From positions 1 to 64,000 of the forward strand of contig JAPSFT010000003.1 of the NCBI GenBank assembly GCA_035063765.1: 64,000 nt of DNA, read 5' to 3'. The notes below the pieces were generated by a model. The model did no database searches and had not been told where the DNA came from. It was given only the letters and a program-made list of their open reading frames with translations. Numbering within the stretch: the first letter of the stretch is position 1; every line of letters begins with the position of its first letter. Position numbers and translations under genes: made by a program. This DNA is from Deltaproteobacteria bacterium. GTDB lineage: Bacteria > Myxococcota_A > UBA9160 > PR03. This document shows, one piece after another, positions 8,521 to 20,442 of the stretch.

Positions 8521-10338
8521 GTGACGCGCGCCCCGGAACGCGAACGCTGCGTGATCATCGGGGCGGGCCCGGCCGGACTGACGGCCGGCTGGGAGGCGCG
8601 CCGGCTCGGGATCCCGGCGCTCGTGCTCGAACGCGACGAGGTCGTGGGCGGCCTCTCGCGCACGGTCGAGCACCGGGGCTTCCGCTTCGATCTCGGCGGC
8701 CATCGCTTCTTCACGAAGGTGCCCGAGGTGGCGGCCCTGTGGCGCGAGATCCTGGGCCCCGACCTGCTCGTGCGGCCGCGGCTGTCACGGATCCGCTTCG
8801 GTGACCGCTTCTTCGACTATCCCCTGCGCCCGCTCGACGCGCTGCGCGGGCTCGGCCCCTGCGAGGCGCTGCGCGTCGTGGCGAGCTGGGTGCGCGCGCG
8901 GCTGCTCCCCTACCCGGAGGAGCACAGCTTCGAGCAGTGGGTGGTGAACCGCTTCGGCCGGCGCCTGTTCGAGGTCTTCTTCGAGTCCTACACCGAGAAG
9001 GTGTGGGGGATGCCGTGCGCGGAGATCGGCGCCGACTGGGCCGCGCAGCGCATCAAGAACCTCGACCTTGCGGTGGCCCTGCGCAACGCGCTGCTGCGGC
9101 GCGGCGGTGGCGCCGTCGTGACCAGCCTGATCGAGCGCTTCGAGTATCCGCGGCTCGGCCCCGGGATGCTCTGGGAGCGCTGCCGCGAGCGGCTCGAGGC
9201 GGACGGCGTGCCGACGCGCACGGGCCTCGCCGTGACGCGCATCCTGCACGACGGGCAGCGGGTGCAGGCGCTCGAGGTGCGCGACGCCGCGGGCGCCGTG
9301 GAGCGCGTCGAGGGCGCGAGCTTCGTGTCTTCGATGCCGCTGCGCGAGCTGGTGCACGCCCTCGATCCGCCGCCCCCGCCCGACGTGCTGGCGGCGGCCG
9401 GCCGGCTCCGCTACCGCGACTTCCTGACCGTCGCGCTGGTGGTGGAGCGCGCGGAGGTCTTCCCGGACAACTGGATCTACGTCCACGCGCCGCAGGTCCG
9501 CGTCGGCCGGATCCAGAACTTCAAGAACTGGAGCCCCGAGATGGTGCCCGACCCGTCGCAGACGGCGCTCGGGCTCGAGTACTTCGTGCAGGAGGGCGAC
9601 GAGCTGTGGAACGCCCCCGACGCCGAGCTCGTCGAGCTCGCGCGCCGCGAGTGCGCAGCGCTCGGGCTCGTCGACCCGGCCGAGGTGCGCGAGGGCGTGG
9701 TGGTGCGCGTCCCCAAGGCCTACCCGGTCTACGACGCGACCTACCGCGGCGCGCTCGACTGCATCCGCTCCCACCTGAAGGGCCTCGGGAACCTCCAGCT
9801 CGTCGGGCGCAACGGCCAGCATCGCTACAACAACCAGGATCACTCGATGGTGACGGCGCTGCGCGCGGTGCGGAACCTCGCCGGTGGCTCCGAGGACGTC
9901 TGGGACGTGAACGTGGACGAGGACTACCACGAGGCGGCCCCCGCCCGGGCGGGCGAGCGCCTCGCCCCCGCACCGCTCGACCCCCGCGAGGCCGTGGCCA
10001 GCGCCTTCGCACGCTACGACGTGCGCGCGCTGGCCGGCGCGCTGGCCTGCCTCGTCGGCGCGGGCGTCTTCGCGGTCACGGCCATCCCGCTGCTCCGCGG
10101 CCAGCACGAGATGATCCCGGTGCTGTCGCTGCTCTCGAACTACCTGTACGGCTACCGGCCGGCGTGGGAAGGGGCGTGGCTCGGGCTCGGCGAGGGCGCG
10201 CTGCTGGGCGGCGCGCTGGGCGCGCTGCTGGCCGCCACGATCAACCTCGTCGTCGGCTGGCACCGCGCGGCCTACCTGCGCGAGGTCGAGCTCGCGTCCG
10301 GCCTCGACGCGATCGAGCAGGGAGCACCGGAGCCGTGA
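8521..10338 (+). CDS. NAD(P)/FAD-dependent oxidoreductase, UDP-galactopyranose-mutase-like, with C-terminal membrane module
   Basis: This 605-residue protein begins with a dinucleotide-binding fold (VIIGAGPAGLTAG, residues 10-22), then VVGGLSRTV and DLGGHRFF, typical of UDP-galactopyranose-mutase and amine-oxidase-like flavoproteins. An active-site-like region YNNQDHSM lies near residue 440. Such enzymes rearrange or oxidise nucleotide sugars in glycan loci, but the substrate is unknown. After about residue 495 comes an added region with two hydrophobic helices. Its LSLLSNYLYGYRPAWEGAW stretch closely matches the small protein encoded immediately downstream. A GGAGG lies 12 bp upstream of the GTG; a GTG at 8497 is possible. 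Confidence 0.75.
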   Translation: MTRAPERERCVIIGAGPAGLTAGWEARRLGIPALVLERDEVVGGLSRTVEHRGFRFDLGGHRFFTKVPEVAALWREILGPDLLVRPRLSRIRFGDRFFDYPLRPLDALRGLGPCEALRVVASWVRARLLPYPEEHSFEQWVVNRFGRRLFEVFFESYTEKVWGMPCAEIGADWAAQRIKNLDLAVALRNALLRRGGGAVVTSLIERFEYPRLGPGMLWERCRERLEADGVPTRTGLAVTRILHDGQRVQALEVRDAAGAVERVEGASFVSSMPLRELVHALDPPPPPDVLAAAGRLRYRDFLTVALVVERAEVFPDNWIYVHAPQVRVGRIQNFKNWSPEMVPDPSQTALGLEYFVQEGDELWNAPDAELVELARRECAALGLVDPAEVREGVVVRVPKAYPVYDATYRGALDCIRSHLKGLGNLQLVGRNGQHRYNNQDHSMVTALRAVRNLAGGSEDVWDVNVDEDYHEAAPARAGERLAPAPLDPREAVASAFARYDVRALAGALACLVGAGVFAVTAIPLLRGQHEMIPVLSLLSNYLYGYRPAWEGAWLGLGEGALLGGALGALLAATINLVVGWHRAAYLREVELASGLDAIEQGAPEP

Positions 10339-10631
10339 GCCGGCACCCGGACGCGGAGCTCCTGGCGGCGCACGTGGCGCGGCTACGCGCGTCGGTGATG
10401 GCTGCCAGCTTCGCGCTGCTCGGCGGCGCCGGGCTCTTCGTCGCGACGGCCTGGCTGCTGCTCCAGGGCGGGGATCCGGTCGGCCCGCACCTCTCCCTGC
10501 TCGGGAACTACTTCCCGGGCTACACGGTCACCTGGGCCGGGGCCTTCGTCGGGCTCGGCTGGGGCGCGCTCACGGGCGGCGTCGCCGGCTGGTCGCTGGC
10601 CTGGATCTACAACCGGCTGGCCCCCCGCTAG
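10335..10631 (+). CDS. small two-helix membrane protein, paralog of the upstream flavoprotein tail
   Basis: This 98-residue protein has two hydrophobic helices separated by LSLLGNYFPGYTVTWAGAF and then VGLGWGALTGG. The spacing and residues (LSLL-NY--GY---W-GA--GLG-GAL-GG) match the C-terminal module of the flavoprotein just upstream, so the module exists both fused and free. The GTG overlaps the upstream stop. I do not recognise a named family. It may let the flavoprotein assemble at the membrane, which is inference. Confidence 0.7.
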   Translation: MSRHPDAELLAAHVARLRASVMAASFALLGGAGLFVATAWLLLQGGDPVGPHLSLLGNYFPGYTVTWAGAFVGLGWGALTGGVAGWSLAWIYNRLAPR

Positions 10632-10642
10632 CCTCGCGGGTC

Positions 10643-11917
10643 ATGGAAGCCTCGCGTCCCCTCCGTCGCTTCGCGGCCGCGGCCGCGTCCGCCGCCCTCG
10701 TCTCGGGCTGCGCCTCGCTCCCCTTCCGCCTGCCCTTCCTCGGCGGCGGCTTCGAGCGCGGCTTCTCGCAGGAGGAGCTGAGCGACGAGCTGAGCGCCTA
10801 CGCGAGCCGCTTCTCGGCGCTGGTCACGACCGCCGGTGAGGAGATCTCGCTCGCCGACGACAGCCCCGCCACGCGCCGCCGCGTGCTGCTCTGGAAGCTG
10901 CGCCTCGCGCCGGCCATCGACGACGCGGCCTTCCAGCCCAACCCGCGGGCCGGCTACGTGCGCATGCTCACGATCGCGGTGATGATGCAGCGCTACCTGA
11001 CGGCGGGCGACGGGCGCAACCTGTTCGGCGCCTCGCAGCCGATCGCGGTGGCGACCGCCGAGACGCTGAAGGAGGACGCCTTCGCGATCGGCGAGCGCTT
11101 CCTCACCCCGGACGAGCTCGAGGCGGTCGGGCGCGACGTCGACGCGCTCGCGCAGCGCTTCCCGATCACGGGCACGCAGTTCTCGCTGGTGCGGGCGCGC
11201 GAGGCGGCCCGGGCGGTGCCGGCCAGCAACGCCCTCACCGAGGTCATCACGCTGCCGCTCGCGCCCTTCCGCGCGCTCCAGGGCGTCGACTCGGGGGCCG
11301 CCGCCGTGCGCGACTTCAACCAGACCGCACGGCGCTTCTCGCGGGTCGTGGCGGGGCTTCCCGAGGAGCTGCGCGGCCAGATGGAGCTCCTGCTCTACGA
11401 CGTCGAGGAGCTGCGCTCGATGCGCCAGGGCCTCGCGGCCTTCGAGCTGGCCGCCGCCAGCGCCGAACGGGCCTCGCTCGCGATCGAGCGCCTCCCGGCG
11501 GAGCTGCGTGCGACCCTCGACCAGCAGGTGCGCGGGCTGCTCGCGGAGTCGCAGGGCACGATCGGCGAGGCGGCGGCCGTGATGGCGCAGGCGCACGAGA
11601 TCGCCGGGCCGCTCCAGGAGACCGCCACCCAGCTCCGCGAGGCGAGCGCCGCCTGGCGCGAGATCCTGGGGCCCCACGATCCGACCCCGCGCGGCCCCGG
11701 CGAGCGCGGCTTCGACGTCCGCGACTGGCAGTCGGCGGCCGGCGCGATCGGTACGGCCGCGGTCGAGCTGCGCGGCCTGGCGGCCGAGCTCGAGGGCTTC
11801 TCCGCGGGTGCCGGGCTGGACCGCCTGTTCTGGCGGGCGGCCGCGCTGCTCGTGCTCTTCTTCGCGCTGCTGCTCGGCTACCGCGTGCTGGCGGCGCGGC
11901 TCGCGCGGCGCGGTTGA
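10643..11917 (+). CDS. predicted lipoprotein with coiled-coil body and C-terminal membrane helix
   Basis: This is a 424-residue protein of unknown function. It starts with a signal peptide whose lipobox is LVSGC (Cys near residue 23). A long Ala/Glu/Arg/Leu-rich helical body follows, with probable coiled coil at residues 240-330, and a hydrophobic helix near residues 395-415 precedes a basic C-terminus. A lipid anchor at one end and a membrane helix at the other suggest it could bridge or lie along the envelope. It starts 11 bp after the small membrane protein, so it may be the last gene of the glycan operon. Confidence 0.65.
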   Translation: MEASRPLRRFAAAAASAALVSGCASLPFRLPFLGGGFERGFSQEELSDELSAYASRFSALVTTAGEEISLADDSPATRRRVLLWKLRLAPAIDDAAFQPNPRAGYVRMLTIAVMMQRYLTAGDGRNLFGASQPIAVATAETLKEDAFAIGERFLTPDELEAVGRDVDALAQRFPITGTQFSLVRAREAARAVPASNALTEVITLPLAPFRALQGVDSGAAAVRDFNQTARRFSRVVAGLPEELRGQMELLLYDVEELRSMRQGLAAFELAAASAERASLAIERLPAELRATLDQQVRGLLAESQGTIGEAAAVMAQAHEIAGPLQETATQLREASAAWREILGPHDPTPRGPGERGFDVRDWQSAAGAIGTAAVELRGLAAELEGFSAGAGLDRLFWRAAALLVLFFALLLGYRVLAARLARRG

Positions 11918-11938
11918 GCGCCCTCCGGGAGCCTTGCG

Positions 11939-12610
11939 ATGCCGCCGTCCGTCCCGATCCTCCCCGCCGCCACCGTCGTCCTGCTCCGGGAAGCGGAGGG
12001 CGGGCCCGAGGTGCTGCTGCTCCGGCGCAGCTCGAAGCTCGCCTTCCACGGCGGCGCGTGGGTGTTCCCGGGCGGGCGCGTCGACCTCGCGAGCGGCGAG
12101 AGCGACGACGAGGCCGGCGCGCGCCGCGCCGCGGTGCGCGAGGCGCGCGAGGAGGCGGGGCTCGCGCTCGACCCCGGCGCGCTCGTGCCGCTCTCGCACT
12201 GGACCACGCCCGAGGGCCAGCCCCGCCGCTTCGCCACCTGGTTCTACGTCGCGGAGGCGGACGACGCGCCCGTGCGCGTCGACGGAGGCGAGATCCAGGA
12301 TCACCGCTGGGCGACCCCCGCCCGCGCGCTCGAGCTCCAGCGCGCCGGCGAGATCGAGCTCCCGCCGCCCACCTTCGTCACCCTGACCGTCCTCGCCGCC
12401 CATCGCTCGCCGCGCGCGGCGCTCACCGCGGCGGCGGCCGAGCCCCCGCTCGTCTACCTGCCGCGCATCGTGAAGGCCGCCGGCGCCATGGCCTCGCTCT
12501 ATCCCGGGGACGCCGGCTGGGAGGCGCGCGACGCCGAGCGGCTCGGCTCGCGCCACCGGCTGCTCTTCCTGCCCGCCGGGTGGCGCTATCTGCGGGACGG
12601 CGCGGGCTGA
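11939..12610 (+). CDS. Nudix hydrolase
   Basis: This 223-residue protein has a Nudix fold. GGRVDL (residues 45-50) is followed by AAVREAREEAGL (about residues 63-74), giving the REUxEE core that binds the catalytic metals. The loop between them is longer than in the standard Nudix box, as in NUDT19/RppH-distant types. It would hydrolyse a nucleoside-diphosphate-linked compound, possibly a CoA or sugar derivative; the substrate is not predictable. It lies 21 bp after the lipoprotein gene and converges on the MpaB-like gene. Confidence 0.8.
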   Translation: MPPSVPILPAATVVLLREAEGGPEVLLLRRSSKLAFHGGAWVFPGGRVDLASGESDDEAGARRAAVREAREEAGLALDPGALVPLSHWTTPEGQPRRFATWFYVAEADDAPVRVDGGEIQDHRWATPARALELQRAGEIELPPPTFVTLTVLAAHRSPRAALTAAAAEPPLVYLPRIVKAAGAMASLYPGDAGWEARDAERLGSRHRLLFLPAGWRYLRDGAG

Positions 12611-12628
12611 AGGCGCGCGAGCGGCGGC

Positions 12629-13546
12629 TCAGCGTGCGAGGAGCACCCCGGGCGAGAGCCCGAGGCGCCGGCAGGCCTCGGCCGGCGGGCTCCCGGGGAT
12701 GACGAAGCGGTCGGCGAGGCGCCCGAGCGAGCGCACCGCGCGCCGCTCCCAGGGGTGGAGCTCCCAGCGCGGCTCGTCGAGGCCCAGGAGCTCCCGCGCC
12801 CAGACGGGGGTCCGGTCGACGGCCGCCCGGATCAGCGGTGCCTGGAGGCGGGCGAGCGGGCCCGGAAGGATCGGCGTGCGTTCGAGGATCGCCAGGAACT
12901 CGAAGACGATCTCCGAGCGCTCGAGCTTCGGCCGCATCGTGGCGAAGAGCGCCTCGAGCTCGGCCTCCGAGGTGGGTGCTCCGGTGGCACCGTAGAGGCG
13001 GGCGGCCTCCCGGCCCTCGGCATAGAAGCGATCGCAGGCCGCCGCGTCGAGCGGGCGGACGAAGGCCTGATAGGCCGCGAGGAAGCCGAAGCTCGCGGTG
13101 GCCTGGACCCAGTCGAGCAGCTCCGGATCGCTTGCGCGGTAGGGAACGCCGGCAGGCGTCACGCCGTACACCCGCTCGTGGAGCCGCCGCACCCCCGCGA
13201 TCATCTGCTCGGCAACGCTGCGGGCGGCATACACCGTGATCATCGCCGCGAGCCCCGTCCGCTCCATGCGGCCGAGCGGATCGGTACGGAAGCTCGTGTG
13301 CTCCCAGACGCCGGTGCGGACGCGTGGCTCGCCGAGCTCCAGGAGCACCGCGGTGATGCCCCCGACGAGGAGCGCCACCGGGTTGCGGAACACCTGCCAG
13401 GCGACGGAGTCGGGGCCGACCAGGGCCGGCTCGCCGGGCGGGCGCGCAAAGTCCACGGCACGGCCGATCTCGGGCCGCAGCATGGCACGCGCCAGGATCC
13501 GGCGAAGCGCCGCCGTGCGGAAGGGGTCGAGCCTCGTTTCGCCCAC
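12629..13546 (-). CDS. oxygenase MpaB family protein (DUF2236)
   Basis: This 305-residue protein matches the DUF2236 family, which includes the haem-dependent rubber oxygenase Lcp and fungal MpaB. It has the early segment VAWQVFRNPVALLVGG (near residue 43), RTGVWEHTSF, and a conserved stretch around GVTPAGVPYRASDPELLDWV. The GTG at 13546 follows a GAGGAGG by about 7 bp. No signal peptide is seen, so it is probably cytoplasmic. The substrate is unknown. Confidence 0.75.
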   Translation of the reverse strand: MGETRLDPFRTAALRRILARAMLRPEIGRAVDFARPPGEPALVGPDSVAWQVFRNPVALLVGGITAVLLELGEPRVRTGVWEHTSFRTDPLGRMERTGLAAMITVYAARSVAEQMIAGVRRLHERVYGVTPAGVPYRASDPELLDWVQATASFGFLAAYQAFVRPLDAAACDRFYAEGREAARLYGATGAPTSEAELEALFATMRPKLERSEIVFEFLAILERTPILPGPLARLQAPLIRAAVDRTPVWARELLGLDEPRWELHPWERRAVRSLGRLADRFVIPGSPPAEACRRLGLSPGVLLAR

Positions 13547-13638
13547 ACCGGCCCTCCTCGGAGCAGCAGGATCCTCCTGCGCCGCGAGGGGGTGCAAGCC
13601 GTGCGCGTGCTCCCGACCCGCGCGCGCTCTCCCGGGGA

Positions 13639-16812
<3,174 letters not shown>

Positions 16813-17225
16813 GGAGGAGCTCCTTCGTTCGACGCCCGGGCTCCGGGCGAGCGAGGTCGCTGGCGAGCAGGAGAGGCCCGAGCACCCGATCGGGCTTGCG
16901 CGAACCGTCCCTTGTACCAGCCGGTCAAGATCGAAGTCAACGATCCTCCTCACCAAATCCGGGCTCGTCCGCATGGCGCTCGGCCGATATGAAACGCGTT
17001 ACACTTTCGCGGAATCAGAGTTCCACCCAGATCCGCTGCCGGTCCCTGTCTCGCGAGGCGGCCCGATCCGGCAACCTGCCGCCCCTTCTTGCGTTCTCGT
17101 TGACGAGCAGGTTCCCGCTCCAGATGGCGTGCATCTTGCTCCGAGGCCCGGCGCGCGAGCTGCGTGGGAAGGGGGCGGACCATCTGCTCCTGCGGTGCGC
17201 GCCACGAGAGCAGGGAGGGATGTCC
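16813..17225. other. intergenic region between divergent secreted-protein genes
   Basis: This stretch of about 410 bp is visibly less GC-rich than its flanks. I see no convincing coding frame, tRNA or hairpin terminator. It should hold the promoters of both neighbours; the only candidate I can point to is on the minus strand at 16911-16940. Confidence 0.5.
16911..16940 (-). promoter_or_regulatory. candidate promoter of the beta-propeller/cytochrome gene
   Basis: On the minus strand TTGACT (16940-16935) and TACAAG (16916-16911) are 18 bp apart. This would place transcription start about 90 bp before the TTG start codon. It is a visual match only. Confidence 0.35.
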
Positions 17226-17902
17226 ATGTCCGCAATCCGGGTCCTGGGGTTCGCTGCTGCAGCCGCCCTCGTGACCGCCTGGGGCGCCCCCGCGGGAGCG
17301 CTCACGATCGACTACCAGCCGCTCCCCGACCAGTCGGGGCCCTCGATCACCCAGTCCGACGGGGGGTCAGTGCCACCGCCGAGGGGTTCGGCGGCGTCAC
17401 GAATCCGCAGAACACGATGACCCCGACCGGCACGCCCGGCGGCTTCACGAACATCGGCGTCAACGTGGGCGGAAGCTCGCTCTTCGGCACGCGCGGGCTC
17501 GGCTGCGGGCCGGTGGCGTCGCAGTGCGACCTGATCGCGCCGATCGGCGAGGACGCCTTGCGCATCACGTTCTCGCAGCCCGTGGAGATCGACTCGCTCA
17601 CGATCGCGGCCATGGAGGACGCGGACGACGTGAGCTGGGGGTACTGGAACGGCGCGAGCTACCAGCACGCCGGCAACGACACCTGCGCGGCCTTCTCGTT
17701 CTGCGGCGGCAACGAGGCCTTCAACGGCCCGTTCGGCGCGCCCTCGACCTCCTGGCTGCTGGTGGCCGAGAACACCGGCGCCACGGCCTTCGCGCTGCGC
17801 AGCGTGAGCTTCACGGCCTTCCCGGTCCCCGAGCCGGGGACCGTCGGGCTCGTGGCGCTCGGGCTCGCGGCCGCCGCGGCCCGGAGGCGCGCGCGGGCCT
17901 GA
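17226..17902 (+). pseudogene. PEP-CTERM protein, interrupted by a one-base frameshift
   Basis: The first part encodes a signal peptide (residues 1-24) and mature start from the ATG at 17226, with GGGAGGG just upstream. The second part, one frame away, runs to 17902 and ends with VPEPGTVGLVALGLAAAAARRRARA, a PEP-CTERM sorting signal of the type cut by exosortase. The frames meet at a run of six Gs (17361-17366). One extra G would join them into a single 225-residue protein. The body is Gly/Asn/Thr-rich like other small PEP-CTERM proteins. Either the gene is recently broken or the assembly has a homopolymer error. Confidence 0.75.
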
Positions 17903-17920
17903 GGCCGGTCACAGCCCGCG
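17892..17920. terminator. hairpin at convergent gene ends
   Basis: CGCGGGC (17892-17898) pairs with GCCCGCG (17914-17920) across the junction of two convergent genes. There is no T run, so bidirectional termination is only possible. Confidence 0.3.
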
Positions 17921-18394
17921 GAGCACCGCGAGCGCCTCGCCGACGTGGCGGGTGGCCGCGAGCTGTGAGCTGAAGGCGTGGCGGATCACTCCTTCCCGGT
18001 CGATCACGTAGGTGACCCGGCCGGGAAGGAGCCCCGCCGTCCGCGGCACGCGGAAGGCTGCGCGCACCTTTCCGCCCGGATCGGCCAGGAGCCGGAAGGG
18101 CAGCCGGTGCTTGCCGGCGAAGCGCTCGTGCGAGGCCGGCGGGTCGCTGCTGATCCCGAGCACCTCGGCCCCGGCGTCGAGGAAGGCCTCGTAGTGGTCT
18201 CGGAACGCACACGCCTCCCGGGTGCAGCCCGGCGTGTCGTCCTTCGGGTAGAAGTAGACGACGACGCTCTTCCGGCCCCGGAAGTCGGCGAGCGCGACCG
18301 GACGGCCGTCCTGGTCCTCGAGCGTGAACGCGGGCGCCCGGTCGCCGGCGCCGAGCCCGGTGCCGGCCCCGAGCAGCGAGTCGAGCAGGCCCAT
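17909..18394 (-). CDS. bcp: thioredoxin-dependent peroxiredoxin, Bcp/PrxQ family
   Basis: This is a 161-residue peroxiredoxin that reduces hydrogen peroxide and alkyl hydroperoxides. It has the DDTPGCTREAC motif with the peroxidatic Cys and, five residues on, the second Cys used as resolving Cys in many Bcp proteins. The length is normal for the family. The ATG at 18394 has AAGGAG at suitable spacing; a GTG directly before it is too close. It converges on the PEP-CTERM pseudogene, and its 5' side faces the palindromic element. Confidence 0.9.
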   Translation of the reverse strand: MGLLDSLLGAGTGLGAGDRAPAFTLEDQDGRPVALADFRGRKSVVVYFYPKDDTPGCTREACAFRDHYEAFLDAGAEVLGISSDPPASHERFAGKHRLPFRLLADPGGKVRAAFRVPRTAGLLPGRVTYVIDREGVIRHAFSSQLAATRHVGEALAVLRGL

Positions 18395-18422
18395 CACGGC
18401 TCCTTTCGCGTCCTGGCGCCCG

Positions 18423-18621
18423 CTAGTGTCCGGTGTCGGAAGTTCGCCGTCGAAGTCTCGAAGCCGTCGCGGGCGGCTGGGTGTGCACCGAGATCGCGGC
18501 TACGGGCCGCTCGCAAGGCGCGCGACCGAGCCATGGCCGTCGCCATGGGGAGGGAGCGCAACGCTGCGAGCGGCCCGTTGCCGCGATCGAATGCAGGCGA
18601 ACTTCCGACACAGGGCACTAG
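18423..18621. repeat. 199-bp palindromic element with 26-bp terminal inverted repeats
   Basis: The ends (18423-18448 and 18596-18621) are inverted copies matching at 24 of 26 positions and begin CTAGTG. Both arms then contain GATCGCGGC-ACGGGCCGCTCGCA, and the arms meet at a CCATGGC palindrome near 18538. One arm holds GCAAGGCGCG (18513-18522), the other GCAACGC (18558-18564), the same pair of motifs as in the element at 7128-7288. Each strand carries a 62-codon frame from one end repeat to the other; these look like by-products. It lies between bcp and an RcnB-like gene. Confidence 0.85.
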
Positions 18622-18688
18622 GCTACGGCAGCGGATCCGGGATGCCGATGGCCCGGGCAGCGGGACGATCCGGGGAGGGGCACGACCC

Positions 18689-19177
18689 ATGCAGCGCATC
18701 CTGACCATGCTGCTCCTGCTGCTCGCCGTGCCGGCGCTGCCGGCGGTCGCGAAGGACCAGGGCAAGGGCAAGGGGAAGGGCAAGGGCCCGCCGGCCGAGC
18801 GCGGCGCGGGCGGCGGCGACCACGACGAGTGGCACGACGACCACGACGGAGGCGATCGCGACTGGCGGGGCTTCTCCGACGCGGACCGCCGCTGGTGGCA
18901 CGACTACTGGGAGGAGCAGTACGCCCACGGCCACTGTCCGCCCGGCCTCGCCAAGAAGCACAACGGCTGCCTGCCGCCGGGCCAGGCCAAGAAGCGCTAC
19001 GTGATCGGCCGGCCGCTCCCGCCGGGCGTCGTGCTCGTCGCCGTGCCGCCCTACCTCCTCGGCCGGCTGCCCCCGCTCGAGGCCGGCTACCGCTACGGCA
19101 TGGTGGACGGAGACCTCGTGAAGCTCGCCGTCGGGACGTCGCTGGTCGTGGATGCGATGGCGGGCCTGCTCGACTAG
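18689..19177 (+). CDS. RcnB/CigR-like small exported protein
   Basis: This 162-residue protein has a signal peptide (residues 1-21), a Lys/Gly run (GKGKGKGKG), an acidic His/Asp/Trp-rich segment (residues 45-80), and a C-terminal half with CPPGLAKKHNGCLPPGQAKK and a YRYGMVDGDLVKL ending typical of the RcnB family. RcnB is a periplasmic protein linked to nickel/cobalt efflux in E. coli, but most relatives are uncharacterised. A GGGGAGGGG precedes the ATG by about 8 bp. It starts 68 bp after the palindromic element. Confidence 0.7.
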   Translation: MQRILTMLLLLLAVPALPAVAKDQGKGKGKGKGPPAERGAGGGDHDEWHDDHDGGDRDWRGFSDADRRWWHDYWEEQYAHGHCPPGLAKKHNGCLPPGQAKKRYVIGRPLPPGVVLVAVPPYLLGRLPPLEAGYRYGMVDGDLVKLAVGTSLVVDAMAGLLD

Positions 19178-20328
19178 GGCTCCCGCCGCGCTCCCCGCCG
19201 CGGGGCGCGGCCGTCTCGTCTGCCGCGCCGCAGCAGCTTGCGGCGGAACTCCTGGATCACCGGCAGGCGATCGAGCCACGGCGAGGCGTCCGCGCGCGCG
19301 TCGTCGACCGGACTCTGGGCCCCGGCGAAGCCGGTGGGGATCTGGCTGTAGAGCTCGGGCGGGTCCCAGCCGTCGTCGAGGAAGTGGTACTCGAGGCCCG
19401 GCACGAAGAGGTCGTCGTCGGCCCGCACGTCGACGGTGCGCACGCCGTAGCTCGAGAGCTCGGTGGTGAGCGCCTGGGGTGGGATGATCCACGCCACCTC
19501 GGGCGCCGCGAAGAAGAGGTACTGGATGCGCCGGTTGCGCGAGAGGATGCGGAAGCGCCGCACGCTGCCGCCGTAGAGGCGGCTCCCGAAGCGGCCGCGC
19601 TCGAGGACGCCCTCGTCGAAATCGGGCTCGTAGCCGCGCGCGAAGCGCAGCGACGACGGGTCGCCCGGGCGCGCGAACCAGGCCACCGGCCGGCTGCCGT
19701 GCACGAGGTTGCGCGGGTCCGCCTGCGCGCGCCGGCGCGGCGCCGTGAAGTCGCGATAGGGCTCGACCCGGCCCACCGGCACCCGGCGCAGCACGAGGTC
19801 GAGCACCGCTTCGTCGTTCGGGATCGGACCGGGCTGGCGATTCAGGGTCTCGAGCGCCCCCTGGAGCTCGAGCGGCAGGTCGGTGGTCTCCTCGCGCGAG
19901 TAGGTGGTCTCGGTGGTCTCGTCGAGCACCACGTAGGTGTCGCCCTTGCCGATCCAGAACATGCCGTCCATCAGGCCCACGTGCGAGCCCGAGCGCCACA
20001 CCAGCGCCGCGTCCTTGTAGAAGATGCGCGGGAAGACGGCGCGCCGCCGCCGGCCCGGGATCGCCTGCACCACGTAGGCGACGAAGAAGCGCAGGTAGTA
20101 GTTCTGGCGCGGCTTCGTCAGGTAGAAGACCGTGTCGAAGAGCTCGAGCCGGTGCTTCGGCGCGTATCCGAGCGCAAGGAGCCGGCGGGGCTGGCGGCGC
20201 GCCCGGCCGGCCACGACCAGCGGGACGCCCTCGTCGAGCAGGGCCCGGAACTCGCGCTCGACCCGCGCCGGCGGGAGCGGCGCCGGGCGCACGCTCGGGA
20301 CGATGCGGGTCGGGATGGGTCCGGTCAT
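19174..20328 (-). CDS. conserved protein of unknown function
   Basis: This is a 384-residue soluble-looking protein that I do not recognise. It lacks a signal peptide and clear membrane helices. It is rich in Arg and aromatic residues, with stretches such as VFPRIFYKDAALVWRSGSH and YLFFAAPEVAWIIPPQ. The length and lack of low complexity in the middle suggest a real gene. The ATG at 20328 was preferred over upstream ATG codons because the upstream part is Pro/Arg-rich. It converges on the RcnB-like gene with a four-base overlap and diverges from the DprE1-like gene. Confidence 0.6.
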   Translation of the reverse strand: MTGPIPTRIVPSVRPAPLPPARVEREFRALLDEGVPLVVAGRARRQPRRLLALGYAPKHRLELFDTVFYLTKPRQNYYLRFFVAYVVQAIPGRRRRAVFPRIFYKDAALVWRSGSHVGLMDGMFWIGKGDTYVVLDETTETTYSREETTDLPLELQGALETLNRQPGPIPNDEAVLDLVLRRVPVGRVEPYRDFTAPRRRAQADPRNLVHGSRPVAWFARPGDPSSLRFARGYEPDFDEGVLERGRFGSRLYGGSVRRFRILSRNRRIQYLFFAAPEVAWIIPPQALTTELSSYGVRTVDVRADDDLFVPGLEYHFLDDGWDPPELYSQIPTGFAGAQSPVDDARADASPWLDRLPVIQEFRRKLLRRGRRDGRAPRRGARREP

Positions 20329-20442
20329 GGGCGGTGGGAGCATCCCGCGCCGCGGGCGGATCGCGCAAGCGGGCGTGGATCCCGCCGGTGGCGACACCTA
20401 AGCTCGCCGCACCGCCTCCGGCGCGCGACGAGGACCGAGCCG

